From Paramarasmius palmivorus (lineage: Eukaryota; Basidiomycota; Agaricomycetes; Agaricales; Marasmiaceae), in NCBI GenBank assembly GCA_037176845.1, contig JAYKXP010000026.1:496001-560000 (forward strand): a stretch of 64,000 nt of DNA, given 5' to 3'. Every line of letters begins with the position of its first letter. Positions within the stretch are counted from its first letter, which is position 1. This document shows positions 35,401-47,765 of the stretch, piece after piece. The translations under genes and the position numbers were made by a program. Under the pieces are notes generated by a model. It was given only the letters and a program-made list of their open reading frames with translations. It had not been told where the DNA came from and did not search any database.

Positions 35401-35485
35401 TCGGATCCGGTGCATTAGTGACGCGCCTAATGTCAGATAGACTGATGCTGGTGGATAGAGAAGCAGATGGGTCCCAGCCAGACAT
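32429..35485 (-). CDS. SKB1: Type II protein arginine methyltransferase PRMT5 (Skb1/Hsl7)
   Basis: This enzyme makes symmetric dimethylarginine on histones and spliceosomal proteins, and in fungi also acts in cell-cycle and morphology control. The start [20 protein letters not shown] leads into the N-terminal TIM-barrel region ([40 protein letters not shown]). A Ser/Thr-rich insertion lies around residues 200-260. The SAM-binding motif is [20 protein letters not shown]. The catalytic double-E loop is [20 protein letters not shown]. The C-terminal beta-barrel includes [49 protein letters not shown] and the end [12 protein letters not shown] second Ser/Pro-rich insertion of about 50 residues, unusual near the end of the barrel, sits before that terminus. 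About nine introns are removed. Confidence 0.93.
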
Positions 35486-35775
35486 TTTTTCTTGGTTTGC
35501 GTGATGGGAGAGTGAAAGGAAGTTTGAACTTCAACTACTTATCGGATCGGGCTTGTTTGTTCTAAATCAGACTATAGCGTGTCTAAGGCTAGTCGCATGT
35601 AAGTCAATGGTACGTAGATACATTCAATACTTATAATCGGTACAATGCAAGGGTGGAGTATACAGGAAGCGACGATCACAGTCCATTGTTTCCAGGTTGG
35701 TCGTGTACTTATTATTACAGCTTTACATATCTGTTCAAGGTTAGCTGCGCAGACAATAGCAGTTACAGAAACAAC

Positions 35776-37235
35776 TCACGTCGCGTCAATTTGTTTCAAC
35801 TGCTTCAAAGCAAGCATAACCTTTCTACGATAGCCAGTCATATCGTTCGTCTGACAAGGATTGCCTTCTAGGTAAATGGTTTCCAGAGATTCAATGTGGG
35901 CAAGCTGTGAATCTAGCGCAAGGAGATCTGGTATCTTATTCCCGTTCATCTAAAAGGGCGTGAGCAAAGATAAAAGCCAGTTCTCGCAATTGTATACCCA
36001 AAGTTCCTGTAATTCGGTGAGATGGGAGACATTCTCGATGGCTTCAATAAAGTTGCACCCGACATCGACAGTGCGAAGGTTTTTCTGGAGGATCTCTAGT
36101 CAGCGGGGATCACTCTAAGGATCGTTTGAGGCTCTGACATTATTGTCCAGGCCTTCTAGTTTCTTGACCCCATTATGGCTGAGATATAGCTCCTCCAAAC
36201 TAGTGAGCTCTTCTAAGCCTTCGATGACAGTTATCCGGTTGGATTGGAGAGAAAGAATTTTGAGCTTCTTCAGCGTCGACAAGCCCTATGGGTGACACGT
36301 CGTGAGTACTCAACTTAGGACCATAGCTAGTTCGAGAATTACCTCGAGCCTTGTGATCTTGTTTTTCCCCAGCCACAATTCTTCTAGATTAACCAGGGCC
36401 TCAAGATTCTCTATTCTCTGCCAATGAGGGGGGTCTTAGGCAATCCCAGAAAAAAAAGGCTATAAATGATAGAACTCACTCGTATTCTATTTCCACCAAG
36501 CTCGAGACTGCGCAAAGACGTGAGCGAATGAAGTCCTGCTATCTTGGAGATCTTGTTCTGAACAAAGAACACGGTCTCCAATGATGATAGATGTTGCAAC
36601 GTCTCTGGGATAGCCTTTAGGAGATTAAATGAGAGGTCAAGGACACTAGGTAGGCGAAGATTAGTACATTCACAGTAACGTGAGACGCCGACGAACGTAA
36701 GGTTCTTGAGATTGTCAAGAGCTGCACCAGGGTCCTTGATTTTGTTATCATATAGATCGAGCTCTTCGAGTTTTGTCAACTGGTGAAAAACTTCAGGATC
36801 CAGCCGAGATACGTGATTTTGACGTAGACAGAGCTTTCTGAGATGGTTGGCAAACCTCGAAAGTCTCAATTCATCCAAGTTTCCAATACGAGAATGCACC
36901 AGTTCGAGTTCCTTGCGACCATGAAGTTAGTCAATTCAATCGTCTTCGTGATATTAGGTCGCGTACGGCACCTCAGTATCGTCTGGCCAGTCAGCAAGAA
37001 AATCACCCTCCTCCACCTCATATTCTTCCTCTTTGTCTTCCTCCTCATCAGAGCTCAGAGCGGGGTCTGCTTTAGGAAGTTCAACGCGAGCTGTCATTGG
37101 CCTGACGTACGATTGAGCTGATATTCCGGGCTGAGCTATTCAATAGAAGACGTACCGCTCATTGGCATTTAATTGAGAATCGGTACTGACAGCGTCAGGG
37201 TTCGAGGGCGAAGTTGAGGTCTCTGGCAGAGTCAT
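35776..37235 (-). CDS. SDS22: Protein phosphatase 1 regulatory subunit Sds22 (leucine-rich repeats)
   Basis: This nuclear regulator binds the PP1 catalytic subunit and is needed for chromosome segregation. The N-terminus (MTLPETSTSPSNPDAVSTDS) and an acidic stretch (SSDEEEDKEEEYEVEEGDFL) precede a long array of SDS22-type leucine-rich repeats, for example HLRKLCLRQNHVSRLD, KLEELDLYDNKIKDPGAALD, LDLSFNLLKAIPETLQHLSS, TVFFVQNKISKIAGLHSLTS and LRSLELGGNRI. The LRR cap follows as YLEGNPCQTNDMTGYRRKVM and LALKQLKQIDAT, matching the usual Sds22 C-terminus. The final codon lies against a GTGAGT-like sequence, but splicing there would also end the protein after DAT. Numerous short introns separate the repeats. 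It is on the same strand as PRMT5, 290 bp upstream of it. Confidence 0.93.
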
Positions 37236-38575
37236 GGATCGGTGACAAAAGTGTATCAACTCGTTGAGGTCATTGACGACGGCGCTTATTCAGCCACGCG
37301 ACCTCTGCTTCCACCACCTTCCAGACTTGGCACATATATATCAGCGACTTTCTGGTCCTTGAGAAACCTTGTTCTATGCTGCTTCTCGAGGCACGTCGAT
37401 GACTTCGCAAAATCGTTCCCGCGGGGTCAAGTTCTCAGGATAGCAGCAGACAGTGGTAGTTTCAAGATCATGCTAGCTATATATGGACTGCTTGTGGTTG
37501 TACGTACACCAAAATGCACTGGAAGCAACCGAAGATGTCCCATCGGCAATGACAGCTCTAACTTAAGCTCTTAATCGCATGCATTCCTCCGGATCTCAAA
37601 TGTTAAGGTGCGGGATTGAGAATAGCATTCTTAATTATATATGTCCGTGTGATATCCACAGTTTGAACGATCCACCACAGATGGGGCTTTTCTAGATCTC
37701 TGCGTGGTTCTATTCTGTTCAAGATTCAAATGTTATCGTCTCGTTCCGCCAGGTCGACACGTTGCCACCCAACAGTGCCCGACGTTCTGTAGCCGATGAC
37801 TTGCGCGACATGGAAGTGTGACAATAGTTCACAATGCTCTAGCCATCGCATTTTTCCAGTTTGTTCTATGGTAGCCTGCTGCTGTAACTCGCTACCGTTA
37901 TCGTACACGTTTTCTTTCCCCACACGATCTTGGATCTGCTTTCGATCGCCTTGCAATTGACCAGTGACGATCACGGACTAAAAGTCGACGATCGAGGAAT
38001 AACTCGTTCAATACCGATTGTTGAGCTCGTCTCCCAAGATCGCGTAGTATGAAATAGACTCGTCACCGGTGATCATTCGGAAAGCTTCGCCGGAAGTGTG
38101 CTCTCCAGTACGCCTTCAACAGTATTTCGGTCATATTTCGGTCAAGAGAGTTACAGTAGTATTGCAATACCTAGGAGTCACAGGAATAAAGTACCTTTAA
38201 CAGGAAAGTTTCTATAGAACATGTATTGTACGTAGTAATGCCACAGTAGGGTAGAAGAACCGTATCATACCAACATCCATTTAGAGAGAGCCTAGTATAG
38301 AGAAACATGCAGACGACAGGAGAGAAACAATATAAAAGAAACAACAACACCACGTGGAGACTGCGAAAATAAACCACATACAAACATAGAAAAGAGGGAT
38401 GGAGGGGGCATGTTTGAGTAGAAGAACAAAGAACCATGAATCGTTTGGAATCCGGAAAGAAAGAGTCGACCGGCAGACAGAATTAAACAGAAACAAGTAG
38501 AAAGTACACCTCGCTGAAATGTTAGAGCTTCGTGTAACCTTGATACCCAGTAAGAACTGCAAGAAGCTCGGCCAA
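37236..38575. other. Gene-poor intergenic region
   Basis: These 1.34 kb separate the SDS22 start from the PAS-GATA gene end. Small frames on the minus strand read protein-like in places (EAFRMITGDESISYYAILGD near 38080-38020, and CELLSHFHVAQVIGYRTSGT near 37830-37770) but cannot be joined cleanly and match no family. They may be remnants of a lost gene. The remainder is probably the SDS22 promoter and the PAS-GATA 3' region. Confidence 0.4.
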
Positions 38576-41259
38576 TCACCCGCTGACTAGTCCTCTTCCC
38601 CTTGCACTCTCTCGTTCATAATCTCTCTCGTAATCCCGCTCGTAACTTCTATCATCACGTCTGTCAATCGTGTCATAACGGGGGTAATCGATGCTCCGGG
38701 AATCTCTGACAGAAGTGGTTTCATAGTAAGGTCGGTGGTCAACACTGACGGGGGTTGATGGGAGTGCCTCTCTCCGTCCTGAAGCAGCTTCGCGACTTTC
38801 ATCGTATGGCTGGGAAGAGAGTGTGGTGGGGGGCACCGACGCTAGAGGCGAAGGCACCGAAGACGAGTAATAGCTAGCCCGACCAGTCGAGCCGTGGTGA
38901 CCGCCATGTTCCGAGTGCTGACTCGGTGGATAATGATATGCAGCCGAAGCGCCTCCAGCCGGCGGGGAAGGCGAAGGAGTCCCCAAGCTGCCTCGATGAG
39001 TGTATATATCGCTGCCAGAGCCTGACGAAAAGCTATCGTCGTAGGTGGCTGAACGTCGTATAGACGAGGTGGAGCCATAAGGGGGTGTAGAGGATTGGTA
39101 CGACGCTGCTGGCGCCGAATATCCAGTTGGAGATGTTCCGACGGAACTAGCATTTGACGAAACAGAATTCGGTGGTGTCGCAGAGTCCCTTACGGTTGGC
39201 TTCAAAATCTTATCTTTTCGCCTTCTGGATCCAGATGAAGGTACATGACCCTCCTTCTTGGCACGGGAACGAGCGTAGCGCAGCCCACACCTGTTAGAAT
39301 AGTTAGTAAGAAGAATCATCGATAAGGGGCCAACGGGAGGACTGACGCATTGCACAACTCCTTTTTGCCGCTAGGGCCTTTCCTCCATTCTGGACTCGTG
39401 GTAGCCTTGCAGCTGCTACACCTCAATACGCCAGCTGGTCTATTACCATGGCTTCGTCCCTCTCTGCCGTGCCCAGAGCCATCGCCCCTTGTATATTCTC
39501 GTGAACCAGGTGAGACTCGACGCCTAGGTGGCGGGACGACATCTGTACTCGGTGGTGAGCCTGAGACAGGAGATGGATTGTCGTCATTCAGACTCTCGTT
39601 TCCTGCACCAACGCTGCTCGGTGTTGTGGGAGAGTACGACGAGTATGCAGCCGGAGAAAGGGGTCGATAATTATCATGAGTGTGGTGGGTTCCGCCGTTG
39701 ACCGAAAGTGGTGGAGGCACATTATGGCTGTCGTAGTTTGACCCATGGCCCCAGTAATTGCCTCGAAGGCTTTGAACTGACGGATGCGTGGCAGGCTGGT
39801 TGCTCCAACCGCTTGAGCTATGCGAATAATACTGAGCGTTGTGGTTTGGAGAATGCGGATAGGAGTAGCTATTTGGCGGGGGCAGCGTTGTGCTCGATTG
39901 TAATGGAGGAAGAGAGAAGGGTTGCTGATCGTAATAAGACGATTGACTCGATTGGTGAGAGGAAGGAAGTGAATAGGAGGGAGAAGTGTTGTAACCCATG
40001 ACTGCAGGCGAGGCTATTGGGATCGATGTAGTTGTGGAAGAAGAAGCCTTGTGTATGGAGGACGGTGATGGTGAAGGGGAGGAACTGAGTTTATGGCACG
40101 CGAAAATCACACTCCCTGAAGATACAAGCCAATATAAAGTACGTCAGCGATGAAGAGTGAAAGAGAGGGCGAACGAGACAAAGTGGTCGGCAGAAAAAGA
40201 AATGTTGCGGATAACCCCTAAGTTGCAGGTGACCATGCACTTACCATGTGGTATGTAAACACTCTCCGCTTGAATTCCTTGTACAACTCCTGTTCCAGAG
40301 AACCTCCTCGTACAGTTCGTCTTTGCATCAGGATTCGTACAATCACTACTACACTCCCCGTTCGGTCCCTGACTGAAGTCAATACTGTTTGCCAAGGCCG
40401 CCAATTCCCGACTATGCAATTCCTGTCCTGGAGGCCAAGTCATTAGCAATGGCCGACCAGGCGTATTAGAAAGAATCTGAAACATTCGGCCGTGCGAAAA
40501 ATGGGGAACACAGACGAGGAGCCTCCCAGACAGAACTCGTAGCTGCTCCTGAGTCATTATTGGAGTGCCGCACCAATTAGTCCAGGGCGACCTGGCAATG
40601 TGGTTGTTGTCGTTGACAGGATCAATGTCTACGGTGGCATGTATAAAGCAGAGAACAAGGCCATCTGCAGCCCAATTAATGACAATATCGACAGCCATGT
40701 AGTGTTCATCCAAGGCAACCTTCTCGGCAGACGGAAATAATGGAACATATGATAATGGTCGGTCGAAGCCCAATGTGCGTCGTACACGGGATAGACGAGA
40801 AAACCGAACGCTACGGGACGTGTATCTTTCGTGAATAGAAACTGAAGAGGAAGAATGGGTCAGGCGCACCGGGTGATACTACCGTGCAGCGAATTCTGGC
40901 TCAAGACCCCACCCAAATCGTGTTCGGCTGTCTTCTGCTCGTCTGGATGCACAAATGACAATAAAGATTTACCGACGAGAGAGCCGGCTTGTTCCTCTAA
41001 ATGATACTGGAGAACTGGGTCGAGATAGATGAACTGAAGGTTTGCAGAAAGTAAAGCCCAATCTGACATATGGGTTTACATAGGTGATGAGTGATCGACC
41101 GAGCGTGATCGCTATAGCGAGCAATTACTTACAACATCGTTGCTGGCCGACCTTTGGGAGCTGAATATTTTCGCTTGCTGTCATTGGGAACGATGCGGAC
41201 GTCGAGGAAAGAGGAATGGGAGTGGGGAGGTTAGTGACACCATCGGGGGGAAAGTTCAT
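38576..41259 (-). CDS. PAS and GATA zinc-finger transcription factor (white collar 2-like)
   Basis: This is a nuclear transcription factor resembling the WC-2 partner of the fungal blue-light receptor complex. The start MNFPPDGVTNLPTPIPLSST leads through a GTAAGT intron to a PAS domain (LLSANLQFIYLDPVLQYHLE, GSLVGKSLLSFVHPDEQKTA), continuing with TLGFDRPLSYVPLFPSAEKV and YMAVDIVINWAADGLVLCFI. A disordered Ser/Pro/Tyr-rich linker follows. The zinc finger is CSSCKATTSPEWRKGPSGKK plus ELCNACGLRYARSRAKK, with an 18-residue loop between the CxxC pairs as in WC-2. A long low-complexity tail rich in Ser, Tyr and charged residues ends RGRGLVSG. No flavin-binding LOV cysteine motif is visible, so it would not itself sense light. 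Other PAS-GATA factors are possible. The gene is divergent from the ankyrin gene, with start codons 58 bp apart. Confidence 0.82.
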
Positions 41260-41317
41260 GGCAGGAGGCAAGTCACGTAACAGGACAGGAGCTTTCTCTC
41301 CGACCACCATCATCGAC
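41260..41317. promoter_or_regulatory. Very short bidirectional promoter
   Basis: Only 58 bp separate the predicted start codons of the PAS-GATA gene and the ankyrin gene. If both starts are right, the transcription start sites must lie within the opposing genes' leaders, or the 5' untranslated regions overlap. Co-regulation is plausible. Confidence 0.35.
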
Positions 41318-42311
41318 ATGGCCAACAAGAATATATGGGTCGCTGCTGGCGATGGGGACCTTGAACGCGTCAAAGTTCTCTTCTTTTCTTCGTTCTCCGC
41401 CTGTGGAACTAACTGACTCAATCCTCACAGGATCTTGTAGAACAGCAATGCAAGTCGCAGTTTTTTCCGCCAACCGTGACAGCCCGAGTAATGTTGGTAA
41501 CAAATAGCAATATCACCGAATTTACCTGATTCTTTCACGTATACACCGATGTATGCAATGATGCCGATTCTCAAGATGTGGACCAATGCTCAAGGGCTGT
41601 TTCTTTTTCTGCTAGGCACGCAGCAGCTTCTTATGGTCATCTACACGTACTGGAGTACCTTATCTCAAAGGGTGCGTCATTTCACTTTTCATGCGAGACG
41701 TCCTGCATTTGACGTTCACCAATCTAGGAGGAAATGTAAATATAACTGATTCGGATGGCGATACCCCTCTTTATACGGTCGAGAATATCGAAACGGCGCG
41801 ATTTTTAGTCGATCATGGGGCTGTCATAGACAGAGTGAACAGCGAGGGGATCTCTGTGCGTTCCTGGGGACCTTATTGTTATTCCATACCCTTACATCTG
41901 CACCCACAGCCAATACTACATCTGTCCGAAGATTTCCCCCAAGTTTCTGCCTTCCTAGAATCACACCCTTCTCATACACGGTCTGACAGTGACCCACAAA
42001 GCACTACTCAGAATACCACTCAATCGCAATATGCACAAAATGTTGCCTCTGAGCAGCTAACTACCAACCTCCTTGCGTCTATTCAACAGCTCGCAGATCA
42101 GGGTGTCCCGCAGGATCAGATCGAAGACGAGTTAAGACGTTTGGTTGGAGAGACCGTACTTCAAGGTCTTGTTGGTGGATACGCAATGAGCCAGGAAGGC
42201 GGAGGAGAAACTGCGGTCGTTGGAGAGAGGAGAGAGCATGATCCCGGGGATACTGGGGAAGGTGTCAACGGCGTTAATGGGAACAGTCCAAAACGATCGC
42301 GGACTGAATAA
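41318..42311 (+). CDS. Ankyrin-repeat protein
   Basis: This is a small ankyrin protein of the type widespread in fungi; related proteins act as chaperones or adaptors, but no specific role can be assigned. The start MANKNIWVAAGDGDLERVK is the first repeat. After two short exons, a second repeat reads TPMHAAASYGHLHVLEYLIS and a third follows after another intron as GGNVNITDSDGDTPLYTVEN and ARFLVDHGAVI. The C-terminal half is not ankyrin: it is Ser/Thr/Gln-rich (QSTTQNTTQSQYAQNVASEQ), then a predicted helix (LLASIQQLADQGVPQDQIED), and ends with a basic SPKRSRTE. Exon edges in the first 350 bp are approximate. It is divergent from the PAS-GATA gene. Confidence 0.8.
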
Positions 42312-42710
42312 AAGCAGGGTATATTGGGGTATATTGCATTTTACAGACCTCGTATAGTCGTTCATGCATGCATGAGGTGAAAATCTAATGTGATCTCATT
42401 TCGCGAATCTCGTTCCTGATCTAGTTTGATCGTGATCAAAAGAAAAATTAGTTCATGCCGGAGTCGGTAGAGAAACTACCAGATTGAGGCACTGCATGTT
42501 GCGATCGGAGCCGAGCCCAGCCTGGACTGTGAGAGGCAATGGTCTCAACCTCAACTTGAGCCTTAGCTCTTTCTGTATCAAGCACCTCCTGAAATCTGCA
42601 TTGCCACACAACTTAACCAACTGTTCTCTTTTGGGCTTGATCGTGAACTGGATTTCATTGGTATGTACACTACAATTACAGAGTCCCTTTTCATGATACT
42701 ATCGAATGTA
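42312..42710. other. Convergent intergenic region
   Basis: These 399 bp lie between the ankyrin gene stop and the M3 peptidase stop and hold both 3' ends. No coding signal is convincing. Confidence 0.5.
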
Positions 42711-45700
42711 TTAGATCTTCGCAGATGGTACTTTACCACCAAAAATCTCCTTGATGAAAGCATCACTATCGGGCTCCCTGCCGAGGAAGTCCTGAAGGAA
42801 ATGTCGTTTCATCAGTATGTCAATGAACAGGCAAGACACACATACCTTCAGCGAGTCGAGCTCCTCACGGCTACCGCCAGGTCTCAAAATCTTTTCGCGG
42901 TAGCGTTGACCACGCGCAGGGTCAAGTGGGTCGGCTTTGAATACAGTGGCTGACGAATGATAGTCAGCGCACAGTGTAGAGACAAATGAGGTTTTCTACT
43001 TACCATACATATCGGCCGCGAAAACGAGAGAGTAAGTGTAACTGGCAGAAGGTAAATTCATGTTTGCAATGCTGACCAAGAAGGTGGCAACTTACCCATA
43101 GTAACCAGCGTCATAACCGCCAGTGATGTGACCAAATGTGCCTACGAGACTCTGAGTAACGATATCGAGTTCTAGGGAGAAAGTACTGACCTTGACCTGG
43201 ACAAGGCTTCCCGGATTTAACGAGCGAGATGGTCTCACGCATCGAAGACCAGAGATTGGTATAATCAGTCGAATCTATGTGATCGGTTCAGAAAACACTT
43301 TTACAGAGAAGATCTCCCCGAGGGTCGTACCTTGATCAGTGTGTACTTTGATGTCAAATTTGGCGAAGAAGATTTGACGGAGGTAGAAAAGACCAATGTT
43401 GACATAGCGGCTATGAGGTGATCTTTTAGACCGGGTGCAAGTCATATGTGTTGAATGGACTGACCTCTTAACGAGCTTATCAATAAGTTCACTAGAGAGA
43501 GGTTTCTTCGTCTCATAGTGGCTAGACATCTTCTCCAATACTTTGGGCTCCCAGCACCTTTAGGTTCCTTGTCAATGACCACCAAAGCAACCATTTCGAA
43601 TTTCTCACCAGTTCTCCAACATCTGCGAAGGCGCCTCAACAAAGTCACGAGCGACGCTGTGAAGAAACAAGTCAACATTTTCAGCGGACGTTATTTGATT
43701 TTTGCACACCTAGTGCCGTGGAACCTCGAGAATTTGGTACGACTTAGTAAACCATGGAAGACATGGCCCATTTCATGGAAGAAAGTGACTACATCGTCAT
43801 GCCTCATAAGGGCGGGCTTGTCAGGAGTAGGCTTTGCCAGGTTGGCGACCATGGCAGCGATAGGGTAGCTGCGCTTTCCGTCCTTTTTCTCGTATCCTGC
43901 AAGTAGAGGCCACACTGCGGCATGGGAATACTTGGAGGCTGTTACCGCGAGTCAGTCCTGTACATCTGTACTGAGAAATCTCGAGACGCCTCACCTCGAG
44001 GGTACAGATCAAGGTAGCAGTATCCCACAAATCCAGACTCGTCCTTTGCGTCTTTCTCCCAGACAGCAAATTGCTGAACATCTGTATTCGGGTCGATTAA
44101 TGTGAAGTGTTCATTGAGATGACTTATATGCGTACCAGGATGCCAGGTTGATCCATTCTTGATCTCCTCGAACCGGACGCCAAGCAGATGTTGATAAATT
44201 TCAAGGATTGTAGGCACGACCTGTAGAACAGGGAAGTACTCCTTGACGACCATATCATCCAAATCGAGCGAGGTCTCGATAAATTTGCGGTCATAGTATC
44301 TGTAGTCCCAGATATAAAACTCGTTGTCAAAAGGCAATCCAAGCTCCTCGTGTTCCTTCTTCTTTAATGCAAGAAGAATTTCCCTATCCTTGACGCCGAC
44401 TGGGCGAAGTTTGCTTTCAAGATTGTCCAGGAACTAGGCAAAGTCAGTAGACTTGCGCAAAATAGACTAGGTGACTCACCGACTCGACGGCTGCAGCGTT
44501 CTTAATCATCTTAACTTCCGTGATGTAGTCAGCCCTATGTAATCGTCAGAGGACACATGGAAACTTTCAATAGATATACGTGCCAAGTCTTGTATCCGAG
44601 AAGTCCTGCAATCCTGCGCCGAAGGGCGAGAGCTTTGTCAAGGAGAGGAACATTGACTTCCAAGCGTGATTCATGGCCTTCGAAGGCTCGTCGACGAGTT
44701 TCAGGGTTTTTAGCGAATTTGAACTTGGAGAACAATGTGAGGATGTGACGAACAAGCGGTTATATGATCACTTACAACAGGGAAGATGTCTGGTGTTTTG
44801 TATGTCACATCGTAGACCTCGGTGTCCCCTTCAGTGCGTTTCGTGTAACCAGAGATGACGTCTTGGGGTACGCCTTCGAGTTCTTTGGCAGTGAAGCTAA
44901 TGTTAGCCTAGCTTATATCTTCAAAATGGTTTTGCTAATGTGAAACTGGTTGACATACGTTCTCCTCGTTGAAGTTTTTCTATCAAAGTTATCTCAGTCT
45001 GTGCTTCGCAGCGAACCAATGTTAATACTCACCATGAATTCCAAGCAAACCTGGGACAATTCCTTCTTCAATTTGGTCAATTCCTCTCTCTCCTTTTCAG
45101 GAAGGGCAAGACCAGCGCGAGTCCCGTCCAAAATCTGGTAGCCTATCAATTAACGCAAGACCAGCTTATTGGGCAAGTAACGTACCATCTTTTCAACCAA
45201 ACGCTGTTCCTCAGGCGAGAGTTTTTCCCACTTGCCAGAATCCTTCAAGTTCTTCTCTGCAGCAACCTTGGCCTGAAAGACGTCGAGACGCATCGAGCTC
45301 TCGACACCAAAATCCCGAACTTTAGATTCTGCTTCATTAGACGCGTCTCTGAGTTCCTTGGATGGCGAGACATTCTGATAGAAGGAAAGCGGCTCGGATA
45401 TGGATTCGAAATGGGTGTCTGCCTCTTGCAAGGCGAGCTGGTAAAACACTGAGCCTTCTGCACGACTAGTGAGCCTGGAGACTTACAAAGACCTGTTTAT
45501 ATCATAAACGGACTGCATTGCTACACACAAATACCACTCACCGACTCAAAGTTACATTCCTTCTCCGGTAAAGCACCAATTTTGTCCTGAACTGCGCGAT
45601 TTTCCTCGATTAGCTTCTCAGTGAGCTTGGCAATTTGCTCTGGGGTGTGGTCCCAAGAAGGTGGTGGTTGAGGTGGCTTGACTGACATTGTAAAAGGAGT

Positions 45701-45907
45701 CTGCGAGATGAATGATAATCGTGGTAGTGCAGAATGGAAATCCCTCAGACCCCGCAGCGGCATTCCGGTTCGGGCATCTCCAGGAATCGTGACTGCTGAG
45801 TTTATCGATGATCTGAGGGCCACAGCAGCCAAACCGACAGCAAAAGCGCTACTCCATCCGACTGTTCTTCTATGTGGAAGCTGACGCCATGCCTGTCGAA
45901 GGGACAT
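42711..45907 (-). CDS. PRD1: M3 metallopeptidase (saccharolysin/thimet oligopeptidase family)
   Basis: This zinc oligopeptidase cleaves short peptides in the cytosol and mitochondria. The zinc site HEMGHVFHGLL (HExxH) is preceded by KRSYPIAAMVANLAKPTPDK and ALMRHDDVVTFF. Other family blocks are LALRRRIAGLLGYKTW, FYIWDYRYYDRKFIETSLDL, QFAVWEKDAKDESGFVGYCY, SQMLENWCWEPKVLEKMSSH and GYDAGYYGYTYSLVFAADMY. The C-terminus is KEIFGGKVPSAKI with a TAA at 42711. Two starts are possible. MSVKPPQPPPSWDHTPEQIA at 45688 gives a cytosolic enzyme. MSLRQAWRQLPHRRTVGWSS at 45907 adds an Arg-rich presequence and a hydrophobic stretch typical of mitochondrial targeting. About twelve introns are removed. Confidence 0.93.
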
Positions 45908-46100
45908 GCCCGAATTTTGGGAAAAGAGAACGCGAAAAATCGGCCGACTCGCCTAGCTATACCAGTGTTGCGGCACGATGTTTTCCGTTATCTTTTATCT
46001 TATCTTCAGGGTCCATTTTGTTGACTGAACCGGCTTTGAACGGTTTCTTTACCGTCGAAGCCAGTAAGTCGGTTTTTTTTGTCTCTTCCTTTCCATATCG

Positions 46101-47765
46101 ATGACTTTGCCCACTACCCAGAAAGCTGTACGGTGGTACCCTCCGAAATACGATGTTCGCGTCGAAACAGTACCTGTTCCAGAGTCAGTGCAGCCTCACG
46201 CCTTGTGGGTATGGAAATCTGAAAGATTAGTGCAGGATCAAAGACCCAGACGATGTTGTCGTCAAAGTAAAGGTGTGTTTCAAGCTTGGATAGCATCGAA
46301 CTGAGTATGTTTAATCATATATGACTATTCTAGTTTGCAGGATTGTGTGGTGCGTCTCTAGAAGAAACCGTCTCTCCTGCCGCTCATTGCAATACTCAGG
46401 AAGTGATCTCCACACCTATCGAGGGCATGAAGGGGAGGACCTCGCGCCGTGCGTCTTCATTCAGCACTAGACATCCAGTGAAAATAACAAGACATCAGAC
46501 ACATATGTGGGCATGAATTCATTGGAGAGGTCGTAAAGCTCGGCGTGAATTTCGGACCACAAGCTAAAGAGCGGCCGGGTTTATATTCAACACTCAAAGT
46601 TGGCGACAAGGTGGTGTCACCGTTTACAACCAGCTGTGGAGAGTGCCGGTAAGCAAACGCCATCAAAGCCAGCAATCTCTAACCTCATCTATGATAGATT
46701 TTGTCGCTTGGGGTTCACATGCAGATGCCCCGAAGGAACACTGTTCGGGTGCCCAAAGCTCGATGGTGCCCAGGCTCAGTATGTAAGAGTGCCTATAGCA
46801 GGTGGGACGCTCTATAACCTAAGCGATCCTCATTCCTGGGCAAGCTTATTGCCAAACCAAAGCGTCGCTGAAAGGCTTGCTACAATATCCGACAGTTCAT
46901 TGTTACTACTCGGCGACATCCTACCAACAGGTCTATTCGCTACTGTACAAGCCTTGAATCATCCCAAGCTTTCCCCACTTTTGAGTGGTATTTCATGGCC
47001 TCCCAGATCTGGCGAAGCACCTGGGAATCTCAGCTTAGACGATAGAGCCCTCACATTTGCCGTGGTTGGGCTTGGTCCTGTTGGTATCTGTGCATGCGTT
47101 GCTTTACTCGATCAGCTCTCTGGGCTTTCCATCCCATATCGCATTGTAGCCGTTGATCCTCTGGAATCTAGAAGGGAGAAGGTTCAACAAATCTACTCTC
47201 TGATTTCTGCAGAAGATAAGGGATGCGGCAAACTAGTGACGCGTTCGATTGACGACGCTAAAGAAACAGTAAAAGAATGGACCTCTGGGATTGGTTGTAC
47301 CGCCGTTCTTGAGGTAAGTCCTCGCTGCTAATGAATGATATACCATTTAACAGTGTTCTATGCTAGGTCGTCGGAAATCCAAGCGCGCTCAAACTATCGT
47401 ATGAGCTGGTGCAGCCATTCGGTGTTATTTCATCTGTAGGTGTGCATGGTGCACCACAAGTCCCTTTCACCGGAGGGAATCTGTACGATAAGAATGTCTC
47501 GTTTGATTTTGGTCGCTGCCCTGCAAGAGCAATGTTCCCTATGGCTTTTGAACTCCTCGGTGAGAGCATATACGTCAATGATAGAGTGCATACTGCAGGT
47601 CGCTTACAAACCGTTCTTGCAGTCAAAAGACAAGATGTGTTTGGTCAATTGGGTACCCCGACCAGCTTGATAGATCGTATAGTAGGAATCGACGAGGCGG
47701 TTGAGATGTACAAAGTGTTCGACCAGGGAAGAATCGGCAAGGTTATCTTTGACCCTTGGAAGTAA
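46101..47765 (+). CDS. Zinc-dependent alcohol dehydrogenase (MDR family)
   Basis: This is a medium-chain NAD(P)-dependent dehydrogenase. The start is MTLPTTQKAVRWYPPKYDVR. After splicing, the catalytic-zinc region reads KFAGLCGSDLHTYRGHEGED and CGHEFIGEVVKLGVNFGP. The structural-zinc loop is CGECRFCRLGFTCRCPEGTL. The Rossmann dinucleotide fold is TFAVVGLGPVGICACVALLD, with an acidic residue (VAVDPLESRREK) after the second strand, suggesting NAD preference. C-terminal blocks are QPFGVISSVGVHGAPQVPFT and GKVIFDPWK. The substrate is unknown; glutathione-independent formaldehyde and threonine dehydrogenases have similar layouts. Six introns are inferred, all GT-AG. It is divergent from the M3 gene, 193 bp from its upstream start. 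Confidence 0.9.

Noticed and set aside
37242..37574. A 110-codon plus-strand frame divergent from SDS22
   Set aside because: It begins 7 bp from the SDS22 start, has no recognisable motif, and its composition looks random.
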